Positions 53,661-63,220 of a stretch of 64,000 nucleotides of DNA are shown here, piece after piece. The notes beneath the pieces are model-generated. The model ran no database searches. It was not told where the DNA came from and was given only the letters and a program-made list of their open reading frames with translations. The stretch is from contig NZ_FOGL01000002.1 in the NCBI RefSeq assembly GCF_900111195.1, positions 1 to 64,000 of the forward strand, read 5' to 3'. The position numbers and the translations under genes are program-made. The DNA comes from Gracilibacillus ureilyticus (GTDB lineage: Bacteria; Bacillota; Bacilli; Bacillales; Amphibacillaceae). Each line of letters begins with the position of its first letter. Position 1 is the first letter of the stretch.

Positions 53661-55700
53661 ATGATGTCTTCTAACGTGAAGAGAGACGTAATGGTAAGCA
53701 GTCAGGACACATCTCATTCTGTTGGTAAAATTGAAGAAGAATACTTTGTTGGAAGAAAAGAAGAAATCCGGCTTTTTAGAGAGTTTATTTTGCAACCCCG
53801 TCCTTCATTAAAAGTCCTTCATATATTTGGTACCGGAGGAATCGGGAAAACTTACTTATTGAATGCGTTCGCACGAATTTCCAAAAAAGAGAATGTTTTG
53901 TTTCTTCCACTGGACAGTCAGGATTATATTCATACGCCAGCTGGATTTGCGGAATACCTTATTCAAATGCTGGAAATCAGCAGTGAAACTCCACTAGAAT
54001 CTCCACCAGCTTATTCCTTACAAACTTGCTTTAGACTATTAGATGATATTGCTAAGCAACGCAGAATGGTAATCGCGATCGATACGTATGAAATGATGGA
54101 TGATTTAGACAGATGGTTCCGTCAGGTTTTTGTCCAGACATTACCTGATAATATACTTGTTGTTCTTTCAGGAAGAAAGCAGTTAAAGAATGAATGGACT
54201 GAATCAGCTGCATGGCGTCATCTTGCCAAACAAATAGAATTAAATGATTTTACTTTGGAACAATCCCGCACCTATCTGAACCGTTTTAACATAAAGGATG
54301 AAAAACATATAGAAGAACTTTGGCAATTTACAAACGGTCACCCGTTAACACTCTCTCTTGCAACGCTTACAAAAGGGGAGCTTTCTGCCGAATTGCTTTC
54401 AGAAGATTCTTCACATATTTTACTTGAGTTGACGGAAAGGTGGCTCAGAGAGGTAGAGGATGAAGAAACTCATAACCTGATCTATGTTGCCGCATTATTC
54501 CACAGTTTCGACCAGTCGAGCCTGTCCGCAGTTCTTAACAGAGATATTCCGCTTCACGAGTTTAATAAACTCATATCTTTATCGTTTGTAAGAGTAAGAA
54601 GCACAGGCTGGGCTATTCACGACTTGATCCGTGATGCTATTCAGGTAGATCTTCAACACAGGAACTTAGACTATTATCATTCGGTTTCCGAGCGGATTGC
54701 TGAATACTATTATAAAAGGACCATCGAAACAAGATCGCCGCATGACATTGCGCAGTTTTTTTATCATTTGAAAAATGACTTCATTCAATCGGCCTTTTTT
54801 CAGCAGTCAATGGATAGCACGTTGTATCTGGAACCCGTGGAGGCTTATAACTTTCAGGATGTAGAAGCATTTTTTAAATACAAGAAACAGAACATTGAAG
54901 AAAGTGAAGCAAGGTTTTTCAACAGATCTACTAATAAGTCCTATCATTTCTATGCATCCTTGCAACATAATAAGAAAGAAGTGGAATTCGTCGGACCGGA
55001 ATATATTCAAAAGATGGGATATGAAACAACGAATCTGCTAAAAAATAAACAAGGGAAAACGCTTGGCTTATCAATTATTGTTCCGATCAATCAGGATACA
55101 TTAAAATATTTGGCAGCAGAGCCTGTTTCCAGAGCATATTTTGACCAGTTATCTGAAGAAGAATTAGATAGTTTTAAAGTTCCTGCAGAGGAAAGTGCCG
55201 GCTGGTATATTAGACATCTGGACTATATTGACCATGCTGATATTTCAGCAATGTCCTATTTATTATACAATTTATTTACATTATCCCTTCCCGGTGGCAA
55301 AATTATCACATCCACACCGATAAAGTTTTTTCAGGATTTACTTGGGGATATTGGGTTTGAGGAAGTTCCTGATGCGGTTTCCTTTGATTTCGGTGAGGAC
55401 ATTCCTTCCCCGACCTATATACTTGATGTGAGCGGTGCGAAATTAGCAATCTATCTAAAGCAATTTACGAACAACTTTTCCAGTAATAATAAATTAGAGG
55501 TGATTGCAGATATTTTTTCTTTAACGAATCAGGAAAAAAGAATTGTCGGATTAATCCTTCATGATAAAAGTAATAGTGAAATTGCGGAAGAGTTATTTGT
55601 TGCGGAAGTTACAGTCAAAAAACATATCAGCAGTATCCTGAAAAAGACCGGTACAAAAAACAGGTCACAGCTAATCAATGAGATCATGAAAATCGTATAA
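53661..55700 (+). CDS. STAND-ATPase LuxR-type transcriptional regulator (MalT-like)
   Basis: The 679-residue protein has an AAA/NB-ARC-type ATPase (about 25-330): FVGRKEEIRLF, Walker A GTGGIGKT (about 57-64), Walker B MVIAIDTYEMMD and the sensor VVLSGRKQLK; winged-helix-like stretch (about 300-345); a middle domain of about 230 residues (about 380-600) of unrecognised family; and a C-terminal LuxR HTH (FSLTNQEKRIVGLILHDKSN, then EIAEELFVAEVTVKKHISSI). The layout is like MalT/LAL regulators but without their TPR repeats. It stands next to the maltodextrin regulon; a shared function is inferred only. Confidence 0.82.
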   Translation: MMSSNVKRDVMVSSQDTSHSVGKIEEEYFVGRKEEIRLFREFILQPRPSLKVLHIFGTGGIGKTYLLNAFARISKKENVLFLPLDSQDYIHTPAGFAEYLIQMLEISSETPLESPPAYSLQTCFRLLDDIAKQRRMVIAIDTYEMMDDLDRWFRQVFVQTLPDNILVVLSGRKQLKNEWTESAAWRHLAKQIELNDFTLEQSRTYLNRFNIKDEKHIEELWQFTNGHPLTLSLATLTKGELSAELLSEDSSHILLELTERWLREVEDEETHNLIYVAALFHSFDQSSLSAVLNRDIPLHEFNKLISLSFVRVRSTGWAIHDLIRDAIQVDLQHRNLDYYHSVSERIAEYYYKRTIETRSPHDIAQFFYHLKNDFIQSAFFQQSMDSTLYLEPVEAYNFQDVEAFFKYKKQNIEESEARFFNRSTNKSYHFYASLQHNKKEVEFVGPEYIQKMGYETTNLLKNKQGKTLGLSIIVPINQDTLKYLAAEPVSRAYFDQLSEEELDSFKVPAEESAGWYIRHLDYIDHADISAMSYLLYNLFTLSLPGGKIITSTPIKFFQDLLGDIGFEEVPDAVSFDFGEDIPSPTYILDVSGAKLAIYLKQFTNNFSSNNKLEVIADIFSLTNQEKRIVGLILHDKSNSEIAEELFVAEVTVKKHISSILKKTGTKNRSQLINEIMKIV

Positions 55701-55710
55701 TAAAAAATGA

Positions 55711-55739
55711 AGGCAGGGAAGTATATTACATCCTTGCCT
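55711..55739 (+). terminator. Terminator after the STAND regulator
   Basis: AGGCAGGGA and TCCTTGCCT pair (one G-U) around an 11-base loop, followed by AAACATTTTTT. It lies between convergent genes. Confidence 0.7.
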
Positions 55740-55765
55740 AAACATTTTTTAGAGTACGGCTCAAT

Positions 55766-56170
55766 TCACATGGCGTTATTCTTTATGAACGGAACATCTT
55801 TTACATCACTCACATTTTTAAAAATATTGATAAGAAATAAAATGACTCCAATTACGAGCATGAGAGAGCCGGCGATAGTGACTCCTGCCATCGAATGGTT
55901 CCCTGTTAGTAGCATGATAAATAAGGCGCCCTGCATTATTGGCAGTCCTAAATTGTGAAGCCAGAAGTGAGCCTTAGCCAGGGAAGTCGTGCCTGCTTGC
56001 GGATAGCAATAGTAAATGACTCCAATCAGGGCCAGGGAGACCCATCCCAGCAGATTGATGTGTGCATGAACGGATGTAAAAGAAAAGTTCTGAGTGATTC
56101 CCATTGTCAATCCTAACAGGACGCCGGTTACAAAGTAAACAACAGCTATTTTCAAAAACTTTGCTGCCAT
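55766..56170 (-). CDS. Small haem-copper-oxidase-like membrane protein
   Basis: The 134-residue protein has four membrane helices (about 6-26, 38-58, 69-92, 96-117). SVHAHINLLGWVSLALIGV and AHFWLHNLGLPIMQGAL resemble helices of haem-copper/nitric-oxide-reductase subunit I, which bind haem through such histidines. It is far too short to be an oxidase and is probably a haem-binding or regulatory membrane protein. The ATG at 56170 is favoured because AAGGAGGTGA precedes it at normal spacing; the ATG at 56179 abuts that site. Confidence 0.75.
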   Translation of the reverse strand: MAAKFLKIAVVYFVTGVLLGLTMGITQNFSFTSVHAHINLLGWVSLALIGVIYYCYPQAGTTSLAKAHFWLHNLGLPIMQGALFIMLLTGNHSMAGVTIAGSLMLVIGVILFLINIFKNVSDVKDVPFIKNNAM

Positions 56171-56204
56171 AACATTCACCTCCTTCCATGTGAGAAATGC
56201 CTAC

Positions 56205-57569
56205 TTACTCAGGGTCAATATTATGGTTATGACAAAAACGATTCTGCGGGTCATACCTCTTTTTAATGGAGACGAGTTTTTCATAGTTATGGCGATATGC
56301 TTTTCTTGTAATCTCTTTATCCACTTTCACGCCATTTACATACGATGATTCATGGCTGGAAAATGGCAGTAACTTACTGTATATGGAATCCATCCATTCA
56401 GAACATTTAGCTGGATCGTCCGGGGATATTTCTCCATCAATTATTAGTAAATATCCTGCGTCCCTGATCGCAAATGCTGTATCTTGAGACGGTATCCGGT
56501 TCATTTGCCCGTGCAATGGCCATAATTGAACCATTACCATGGGAAGTTCTGCCTGCTCTATATCCTGCAGCAGGATATCAATGGTTTCGTCTGACAGATG
56601 TTTAAAAAATAGAGAGGTGCCGTCAAGCCTTGCATCGTCTGGAACCATCGGATCAAGTTTCTTTTGAAGCTCGGTATATGGCATTAAACCAGTATGGTCC
56701 ATGATTGGTTCTGCAAGTGATAGAAGGGGGGCGATGATACCATCCTCTTCACCATTCATCTCGCCTGCATACATGCCTGTCAGTGTGATCACTCGCCTGT
56801 TATGAAGAAACTCCGGTAAAAAGGGGGCAGCAGGAAGCCTTACTATTGATAGATTGACAGATATGTCATCTGGTGCGGATTCCATATAATCCTGCAGCTC
56901 TTTCAAAATTTTCCTGCTATCTTTATAGTCATACATCACATCAATTGCCAAAACGTCTGGTCCTACAGAATGGAGTAGGAATTCAAAACTTGTAACGACA
57001 CCAAAGTTACCGCCTCCCCCTCGGATCGCCCACAACAGATCCGGGTTCTCCTGCTCGTTAACTGTAATCAGCTCACCTTCTGCTGTTACCAGACGTGCCC
57101 CAACGATATTGTCACAGGTTAATCCGTATTTCCCTCTTAGATAGCCGAAACCCCCGCCGAGTGCAAGCCCGGCAATACCAGTTTGGGAAACGGTACCTGT
57201 TGGTGTTGCCAAACCGAATTTTTGGGTTTCCAAATCCACATCTGCCAGTGTTGCTCCACCTTCTACATATACTCTTCGATTTTTCTCATCAACCGTAACC
57301 TTTCTGAATTGGGACATGTCGATCATGACGCCATTATCACAGACAGCAGTGCCTGCAAGATGATGCCCGCCTCCTCGGATGGAGATTTCTAAATTGGCGT
57401 TGTTCGCATAATTTACTGCTGATATGACATCAGCCTCTGACTCGCATTCAAATATAGCAGCAGGGCGGCGGTCAACGTATTTATTCCATACTTTCCTTTT
57501 TTCATTGTATAGTTCATATCCTGGCAAAATAATCTGCCCGCTTACTTGTAATGGCGGGTTGTTTTCCAT
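56205..57569 (-). CDS. FAD-binding oxidoreductase with berberine-bridge (BBE) C-terminus
   Basis: The 454-residue enzyme has the PCMH-type FAD fold: ISIRGGGHHLAGTAVCDNGV (His for 8-alpha flavinylation), GTVSQTGIAGLALGGGFGYL, and KYGLTCDNIVGARLVTAEGE with the Cys for 6-S-cysteinyl linkage; the C-terminal BBE motif reads KRYDPQNRFCHNHNI. Such bicovalent flavoproteins oxidise oligosaccharides, alkaloids or aromatic alcohols. The ATG at 57569 follows GGAGG; the ATG at 57587 lies just upstream of that site. It has a short gap to the haem-binding gene on the same strand. Confidence 0.88.
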   Translation of the reverse strand: MENNPPLQVSGQIILPGYELYNEKRKVWNKYVDRRPAAIFECESEADVISAVNYANNANLEISIRGGGHHLAGTAVCDNGVMIDMSQFRKVTVDEKNRRVYVEGGATLADVDLETQKFGLATPTGTVSQTGIAGLALGGGFGYLRGKYGLTCDNIVGARLVTAEGELITVNEQENPDLLWAIRGGGGNFGVVTSFEFLLHSVGPDVLAIDVMYDYKDSRKILKELQDYMESAPDDISVNLSIVRLPAAPFLPEFLHNRRVITLTGMYAGEMNGEEDGIIAPLLSLAEPIMDHTGLMPYTELQKKLDPMVPDDARLDGTSLFFKHLSDETIDILLQDIEQAELPMVMVQLWPLHGQMNRIPSQDTAFAIRDAGYLLIIDGEISPDDPAKCSEWMDSIYSKLLPFSSHESSYVNGVKVDKEITRKAYRHNYEKLVSIKKRYDPQNRFCHNHNIDPE

Positions 57570-57630
57570 ACTAATTCCTCCATTCATAAATAAATTGATC
57601 CCTGAGATCAGGGGAAATGGTGATGCTTAT

Positions 57631-58473
57631 CTATTTCGGAATAATATTATAGTGAATATCATGTTTTAATCCGTTTAGTCCCTGTATAATATTATTTTTT
57701 AATGAATTATATTCCTGGCCATAGTAAGATGTAAGACTAGTATCCCCACTTACATGACGGTCAATTAAATGAACAAATTCCAGAATGTTATACTGAACTT
57801 CTGATGCAGAAATAATATATTCATAGTCCTCGTAAGCATCGATATAGTAAAATGCCCATTTGTTGTTATACAGCTCTTCAAACTCTGCCTGGAAGGAATC
57901 CCATTCGCTTTTAGCGGGATTTTTTCCGAAAGCTGTTATTCTTTCAAACATCGCTTCATATTCTCTGTAAAATTCCACTGCCTGAATCTGATGCTCTTTG
58001 TAGGCAACGCCATACTCATCCTCTTCATAACCTTTAGTAGGGAAGGTACGTATGGTAAACTGCATATCTTCTTTTGTTATGATTACTTCTTTAAATTCAC
58101 TACGCCATTCCACTTCTGCTCCCAACGTCTCGGAAATGAACCGTACTGGAACCATCGTGGAACCCTGAAATATCATCACTTTTTCGGGGAGCTTCTTTTT
58201 TACCCCGTCTATTAGAGCAATATCGGAATCTATTTTTAAGACAATTGTATGGTTTTCATTAATGGCGGTAACTGTTCTTGTTTCTCCATCCCATTTAACG
58301 GTACTGTCAAATGCTTCAAAAATAGATCTCATTGGCAGGAATGCTGTCGATTTGAATAATAATCCATCTCTTATATACGTATCATCTGTTTGATCTACAG
58401 CAAAACTGCTTCCTGGAAAAAGAATAAATAAACAAGATATCAGCATGATGGCAGTCAGGAAAGTTCTCTTCAT
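57631..58473 (-). CDS. Secreted protein with copper-amine-oxidase-N-like domain
   Basis: The 280-residue protein has a Sec signal peptide (MKRTFLTAIMLISCLFILFP, cleavage after SSFA), then a stalk domain (about 30-140) made of two PxRxIxEAxxxxVxW units: FLPMRSIFEAFDSTVKWDGE and MVPVRFISETLGAEVEWRSE. This is the copper-amine-oxidase N-terminal-like (PF07833) repeat, common in Gram-positive surface proteins with no oxidase activity. The C-terminal helical half (about 155-280) is unassigned. The start follows GGAGGAT. Confidence 0.82.
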   Translation of the reverse strand: MKRTFLTAIMLISCLFILFPGSSFAVDQTDDTYIRDGLLFKSTAFLPMRSIFEAFDSTVKWDGETRTVTAINENHTIVLKIDSDIALIDGVKKKLPEKVMIFQGSTMVPVRFISETLGAEVEWRSEFKEVIITKEDMQFTIRTFPTKGYEEDEYGVAYKEHQIQAVEFYREYEAMFERITAFGKNPAKSEWDSFQAEFEELYNNKWAFYYIDAYEDYEYIISASEVQYNILEFVHLIDRHVSGDTSLTSYYGQEYNSLKNNIIQGLNGLKHDIHYNIIPK

Positions 58474-58545
58474 GCAAGGATCCTCCTCTTTAAATCAGGT
58501 TGAAAAAGGGACAGTAGCCGGATTGCTCCAGCTACTAATCTAAGG

Positions 58546-60009
58546 TTATTTATTATAGATTTTAGCTATTCTGTACTCCGCATCCCATTCCACAGTTCCG
58601 CCAAGTGCTTCACTGATAAATCTTAAGGGAACCATCGTACGGCCGTTTATTTTAATGGCAGGTGTCTTCAGCTTTTGCTTTTGGCCATTGACAAATGCCG
58701 TGTCAGAATCCACGGTCAGTTCTATCAGGTCACCGTCTTTTGTAGCGCGGATTTTTTCTGTTTTGGCCTCATACTTTACATCTGCGCCTATCGCTTCAAA
58801 AATTCCGCGTAATGGCACGAGAGCAGAACCGTTTAATGTAACAGCAGGCTGATCAAAATAGAAGAGTACATCATTTATCGTTACACGGACCGTTTTCTTC
58901 CCATCAAACAAATTCAAGCCGGGAATTTTATAAGGAGTTGCTTTATTGCCGGCGATCTGTGTTCTTCCCCAAGTATAGACAGACCCATCTGCCTTTAAAG
59001 CAACACTGTTATATTCCGAACTGGAAATGGCGATGATATCCGACAAGCCCTGGATCTTTCTAGGGGTAGCAACGTTTCCTTGACCACTGCCAAGTACATT
59101 ATTATTATTTTCACCCCAGCCCCAGACCGTACCATCTTCTTTGAGGGCAATGGTATAATGTTTGTCTGCAGAGACGTCCACTACATTTGTTAAACCTTCC
59201 ACAAGCTGTGGTTCTGTTTCAGTCTCTCCCGTATATCCGATTCCAAGCTGGCCAAGTCCGTTTTTCCCCAGCGTATATACCTGACCACTTTCATTAACAT
59301 AGGCAAAATGTTCCCATCCAATAGAGAAAGCTTTGGCATCGTTTACTTCAGGAAGTTTATAAATTCCGTTGTTTGTTATATCTCCCCCTATGAGGCGTTT
59401 ATATCCCCATAAATACAGCTCTCCATTTGTACTCATACCAGCTGCTGTATAATAGCTGACATCGACTGCTGCTATATTTTGCAAATCTAGCTGAATTGGT
59501 GAACTTGTTTGCAGAAATCACTCGGATTGAGCCAATCTGCCATAGGAATCACTCCGACCCCAGCCCCACACTGTACCATCATTTTTAACTGCAAAAGTAA
59601 CATCATTATACCCATCGATTGATGCCACATTGTTTAGTGCGATCGAATGAAATTTCTGGGACTGTTCACTTTCATAAACAGGGACATTGGGTCCTAGGCC
59701 GCCTGTTTGATTACTGCCCCAGCCGAATACTTCCCCGTCATGTGTTAAGGCAATTTTATAACCTGCTGCATTTGCTACATCCTTTATTTCATCTAATCCG
59801 ATATTGGCCGGGCCTTCTGACTTCGTCCAATAGAATAACTCGCCGGATTCAGTAATCGCATGACCGACTACATTATCATTTAAGGCAGAAACGTACTGGT
59901 TAGGGTTAAGTAACGTTTTTGCATCCGCGCTTTCTGCATTAACAACAAACAAACTTGTTGCAAGCATTGTTGCTGTTGCTCCTGCAGCTAATTTTTTTCT
60001 CCACTTCAT
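58546..60009 (-). pseudogene. RCC1-repeat surface protein with copper-amine-oxidase-N-like domain, broken by an in-frame TGA
   Basis: Two open parts (59518-60009 and 58546-59484) lie in the same frame, separated by one TGA (59518-59520) and 11 readable codons. Upstream: signal peptide (MKWRKKLAAGATATMLATSL) and RCC1-like repeats (DGEVFGWGSNQTGGLG, DGTVWGWGRSDSYGRL). Downstream the next repeat continues without loss (NGELYLWG, KNGLGQLGIG, DGTVWGWGENNNNVLG), then a PF07833-like domain (LVPLRGIFEAIGADVKYEAK, MVPLRFISEALGGTVEWDAE). Only a single substitution need be reversed to restore the full protein of about 487 residues. The neighbouring gene at 57631 has the same C-terminal domain. Confidence 0.82.
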
Positions 60010-60243
60010 AAAACCACTCCTGTATATTTTTTTATTAGATTTGATCAGGATCCCGCGTAGGAATCAACATGGTTTTATTGTATAATTCTATAAAAATGAT
60101 TCCTATTATACCCTGGTATACTTTTTGAAAGTGGGCCATTCTGAAGGTGTATTCACTTTTTCGTGAAAAATACCGATAATGATACCATAAGGTTTCTGAA
60201 TAGAACATAGAATTAAACTGATGAAAAAAGGCGGGAATGAAGT

Positions 60244-60489
60244 ATGGCAAACGTAACGATGACAACATGCACTACCTGTAAGGGGAAGGGTGCTTTTACG
60301 GAAATACATGAAGATATCCACAGAAATCCGGCAGAGGAAACGTTTATTTGTTCGAGCTGTAATGGCGCGGGGTATGAATTTTTAACAGACGAAGAAATCG
60401 AATATCGTAAAGTGGCAAAGGAATTGCGTAACGAACAACGGAAAAATGAAAAAGGTATTCAAGTCGATTTGTCAGATTTATTTGAGTAG
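60244..60489 (+). CDS. Small zinc-binding protein with CxxCxGxG pairs
   Basis: The 81-residue protein carries CTTCKGKG (about 9-16) and CSSCNGAG (about 37-44), the repeat of DnaJ zinc fingers, here as one pair (four Cys for one zinc). The rest is acidic and helical (EEIEYRKVAKELRNEQRKN). Similar small proteins occur in Bacillaceae (YuiA-like), with unknown function. A strong terminator follows. Confidence 0.8.
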   Translation: MANVTMTTCTTCKGKGAFTEIHEDIHRNPAEETFICSSCNGAGYEFLTDEEIEYRKVAKELRNEQRKNEKGIQVDLSDLFE

Positions 60490-60502
60490 GAATAGGAATG
60501 AG

Positions 60503-60538
60503 AAAAGCTACCTGTCAACGAAGATAGGTAGCTTTTTT
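60503..60538 (+). terminator. Intrinsic terminator, convergent genes
   Basis: AAAAGCTACCT and AGGTAGCTTTT pair around a 12-base loop and are followed by T. The upstream AAAA also gives a T-tail on the minus strand, so it likely serves both neighbours. Confidence 0.85.
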
Positions 60539-60543
60539 ATGTT

Positions 60544-60759
60544 CTATCTTTCTTTTCCTTCACGATAGCCTGGTTTCTTAATGACTTTTCGAACAAACCA
60601 GACAGTTGCTGCTACAAATACCAGAGTGGTAATAACGAAAGCCGCCATTAGCAAAGTCCCCTCAAGGTTCGTGTTAATAAAAATATAAAGAAGGGTAATA
60701 TATAGGAGCCAGAGCAGCCCCAGTTTTAAAGCATTGTTAACCTTTTTCGATTTGAACAT
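60544..60759 (-). CDS. Small two-helix membrane protein
   Basis: The 71-residue protein has membrane segments at about 14-31 and 36-57, flanked by basic ends (MFKSKKVNN and RKVIKKPGYREGKER). The start is behind AAAGGTGAT. No family is recognised. Confidence 0.6.
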   Translation of the reverse strand: MFKSKKVNNALKLGLLWLLYITLLYIFINTNLEGTLLMAAFVITTLVFVAATVWFVRKVIKKPGYREGKER

Positions 60760-61126
60760 TTAATCACCTTTACTGGAAGTTTTATAACCTTTCAAAGATT
60801 GTATTCTTATAGAAAGATTGCTGATAATAACATTCCCTTTTGATAGCTAACAAAACATTTCCAAATTCAAATTCCCGGTAGAAGAGTATAGTTTGATCTT
60901 TCTTATATAAACTAAGTTCACAACTGATTCTGAATGGATACAGGTTAATTAGGATCGTACTGGTTAATGTATACGAAGTCTCCTTTCCACTGTCTTCAAA
61001 TCCGGGTCAGTCAGTAATAGCAGTGGCTGGTCTACACCGAAGACCCGGTTGATTTTATTTCCCTCTATTTCATAAAGCCCTGAGCAAGATTCTTAGGTTA
61101 TCATCAAAAAAAGCGGAGGTTAGATT
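60760..61126. other. Intergenic region with a start-less coding fragment
   Basis: A 42-codon frame on the minus strand (60964-61092) reads GLYEIEGNKINRVFGVDQPL then LLLTDPDLKTVERRLRIH; it has no start codon and no ribosome binding site, and its codon use looks coding. It is probably the remnant of a gene. The rest is AT-rich with nothing recognised. Confidence 0.3.
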
Positions 61127-61969
61127 ATGCACTCGAGCTACTTCCTTCAATCGGAAGACGGTCTTCAACTTTTTTATCAAACATGGGAACCTTCCAACCC
61201 CAGAGCTGTTATCATTGTAGTTCACGGTGCGGGTGAGCATTCCGGCAGGTATCAGACACTTAGTGAACAGTGCGTGAAGCAGGATATCGCAGTGGTAGCT
61301 CCGGATTTAAGAGGTTTTGGTCAATCGGACGGGATGCGGGGTCATGTTAATACTTTTCAGGAATATTTAGATGATCTACATAAACTGATGGATTGGGTAT
61401 CCGTAAAATTCGCAGCACTTCCAGTTTTTCTATTTGGCCACAGCCTCGGTGGTTTAGTCGTTATCCGATACAGTCAGCTCCACGCTAATGAAACAAATGG
61501 CGTGATTTTATCAGCACCAGCCCTGGCATTAAGGTTTAAGATTCCTCTAATTGCCAGAAAAATGTTGCATCTATCCTCAAGAGTTGTACCGGCTTTATCT
61601 ATTAATCCAATGAAATGGCAGTCACTTATCAGGAGGATGGGGCAGCTGGCACCATACCTTCCTCCCGAAAAAGCGCTTCGTCATGATCCATATATGACCG
61701 CGGAAATTACACCTAAATGGCTGGCTGAATTATTGCAAAATGGGATTAATGCCTTGGCGGAAGCTGCAACATTCCGTTATCCGGTGCTTTGTGTATACGA
61801 TGAAAAGGATCCGATTGTGCAGCCGGCCATTATTCAGAGCTTTCTGGATAAGTTGGAGGTTGATAAAAAGCGACTGGCATTTAATGACGGCTTTCATCAC
61901 ATCTTGCATCCAAGTTATCACAAGACAACCATAGCAGATATTTTGCAATGGATGGATCAGCGGTTGTAG
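61127..61969 (+). CDS. Monoacylglycerol-lipase-like alpha/beta hydrolase
   Basis: The 280-residue serine hydrolase has HGAGEHSGRYQTL (oxyanion hole), the nucleophile elbow GHSLGG (Ser about 110), Asp in VYDEKDPIV (about 225-233) and His in FHHILHPS (about 253-260). The HGxGEHSxRY and D(L/M)RGFGQSDG motifs are typical of the MGL/lysophospholipase group, which releases glycerol from monoacylglycerols. The start follows GCGGAGG. It is a single gene. Confidence 0.88.
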   Translation: MHSSYFLQSEDGLQLFYQTWEPSNPRAVIIVVHGAGEHSGRYQTLSEQCVKQDIAVVAPDLRGFGQSDGMRGHVNTFQEYLDDLHKLMDWVSVKFAALPVFLFGHSLGGLVVIRYSQLHANETNGVILSAPALALRFKIPLIARKMLHLSSRVVPALSINPMKWQSLIRRMGQLAPYLPPEKALRHDPYMTAEITPKWLAELLQNGINALAEAATFRYPVLCVYDEKDPIVQPAIIQSFLDKLEVDKKRLAFNDGFHHILHPSYHKTTIADILQWMDQRL

Positions 61970-62131
61970 ATAACCTTATGTAGAAAAATAGAAATTCTTT
62001 TTTGAGGTCAATTAAATAAGTAATTAATTATCAAATCCTTATAAATCCATAGTTTAAAAATTTTTGTTATTGCGTAATGAGAAGATATCAACTTAATCTA
62101 TCATGTTAAAATAGGGTAGAGGTGATTAGCT

Positions 62132-62965
62132 ATGTTTGTATTTCCCATGTTACTGAATAAAGAGGATAAACCATTTGATAACGAACAATTTATAACGGAA
62201 TTAAAGTTGGATGGCATCCGTTTGATTCTTGCTAAATTTGATAATAAAGTAAAACTATATACACGCCACCGCAACGATGTCACCATGAAATTTCCGGAAC
62301 TTCATAATATAGATATTCCAAATGGAACGATAATAGATGGAGAAATCATTGTACCTGGTCCGAATGGAAAGCCCGACTTTGAAGCGATGATGTCTCGATT
62401 CCATTCTAAAAACTCACTGCATTCTATTCAATATGCAGTATTTGATGTGATGTATTATAAAGGAGAGAAAGTTACTAGTCTGCCGCTTTATGAAAGAAAA
62501 GAATTACTATCTTCATTTTTACCTGTTTCTGAACATGTGATATCGGTTCAATGGATATATGGAAATGGTATAACATATTTCAATTTGGTTAAACAAAACG
62601 AGTTGGAGGGAATTGTTTTAAAAAAATCTGACTCTCCTTATCAGATTAATAAACGTTCTTCCCATTGGTTAAAAGTGATCAATTATCAATTTGAAGATGT
62701 TTCTATCATCGGGCTAAGAAAAAAAGAATTCGGATTATTATTAGGAAAATTAGATGGAAATAAAGTCGAGCCTGTTGGAATTATGGAATTCATGACTCCT
62801 GCAGCTAAAAAATTGCTATATAAAAATTATCCAAAGTGGGTAACGAAGGAAAATAAACAGTTTATTTATATTGATCCAGATAAAGTTAAATGCCAAGTGA
62901 AATTTAGAAATTATACAAAAAACGGTAAATTACACATCCCGTCATTTGTTAAATATGTATCTTGA
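62132..62965 (+). CDS. ATP-dependent DNA ligase, LigD/YoqV type
   Basis: The 277-residue protein has the ligase core motifs: ELKLDGIRLI (motif I, adenylated Lys about 25), TRHRND (motif Ia), DGEIIVPG (motif III), AVFDVMYY (motif IIIa), EGIVLKK (motif IV) and HWLKV (motif V), followed by a short OB domain. It lacks polymerase or nuclease domains, so it resembles the small phage-type ligase YoqV or the ligase module of Ku/LigD. No ku gene is in view. The start is behind AGAGGTG. Confidence 0.88.
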   Translation: MFVFPMLLNKEDKPFDNEQFITELKLDGIRLILAKFDNKVKLYTRHRNDVTMKFPELHNIDIPNGTIIDGEIIVPGPNGKPDFEAMMSRFHSKNSLHSIQYAVFDVMYYKGEKVTSLPLYERKELLSSFLPVSEHVISVQWIYGNGITYFNLVKQNELEGIVLKKSDSPYQINKRSSHWLKVINYQFEDVSIIGLRKKEFGLLLGKLDGNKVEPVGIMEFMTPAAKKLLYKNYPKWVTKENKQFIYIDPDKVKCQVKFRNYTKNGKLHIPSFVKYVS

Positions 62966-63220
62966 GGAAGCGGACACTATATGTGATCCGCCTTTTCTGC
63001 TTTTTGTGTTAATACTTGTGTAACCAATGGCATCACTTACTCGGTATTGTAAATATCTTCCGCACTTCTTGTCATCAGTAAGAAAAGAAATTTAAAGAAG
63101 GGTTTTCAATTTAATTGTCGAAATATAATAATAGGACTGTTAATTGTTACTAATAATAGCTAGCATTCCCATTTTCGTCAAATCAAGTGACAATAAATAT
63201 ACGGAAGGTGATGAATTAAT

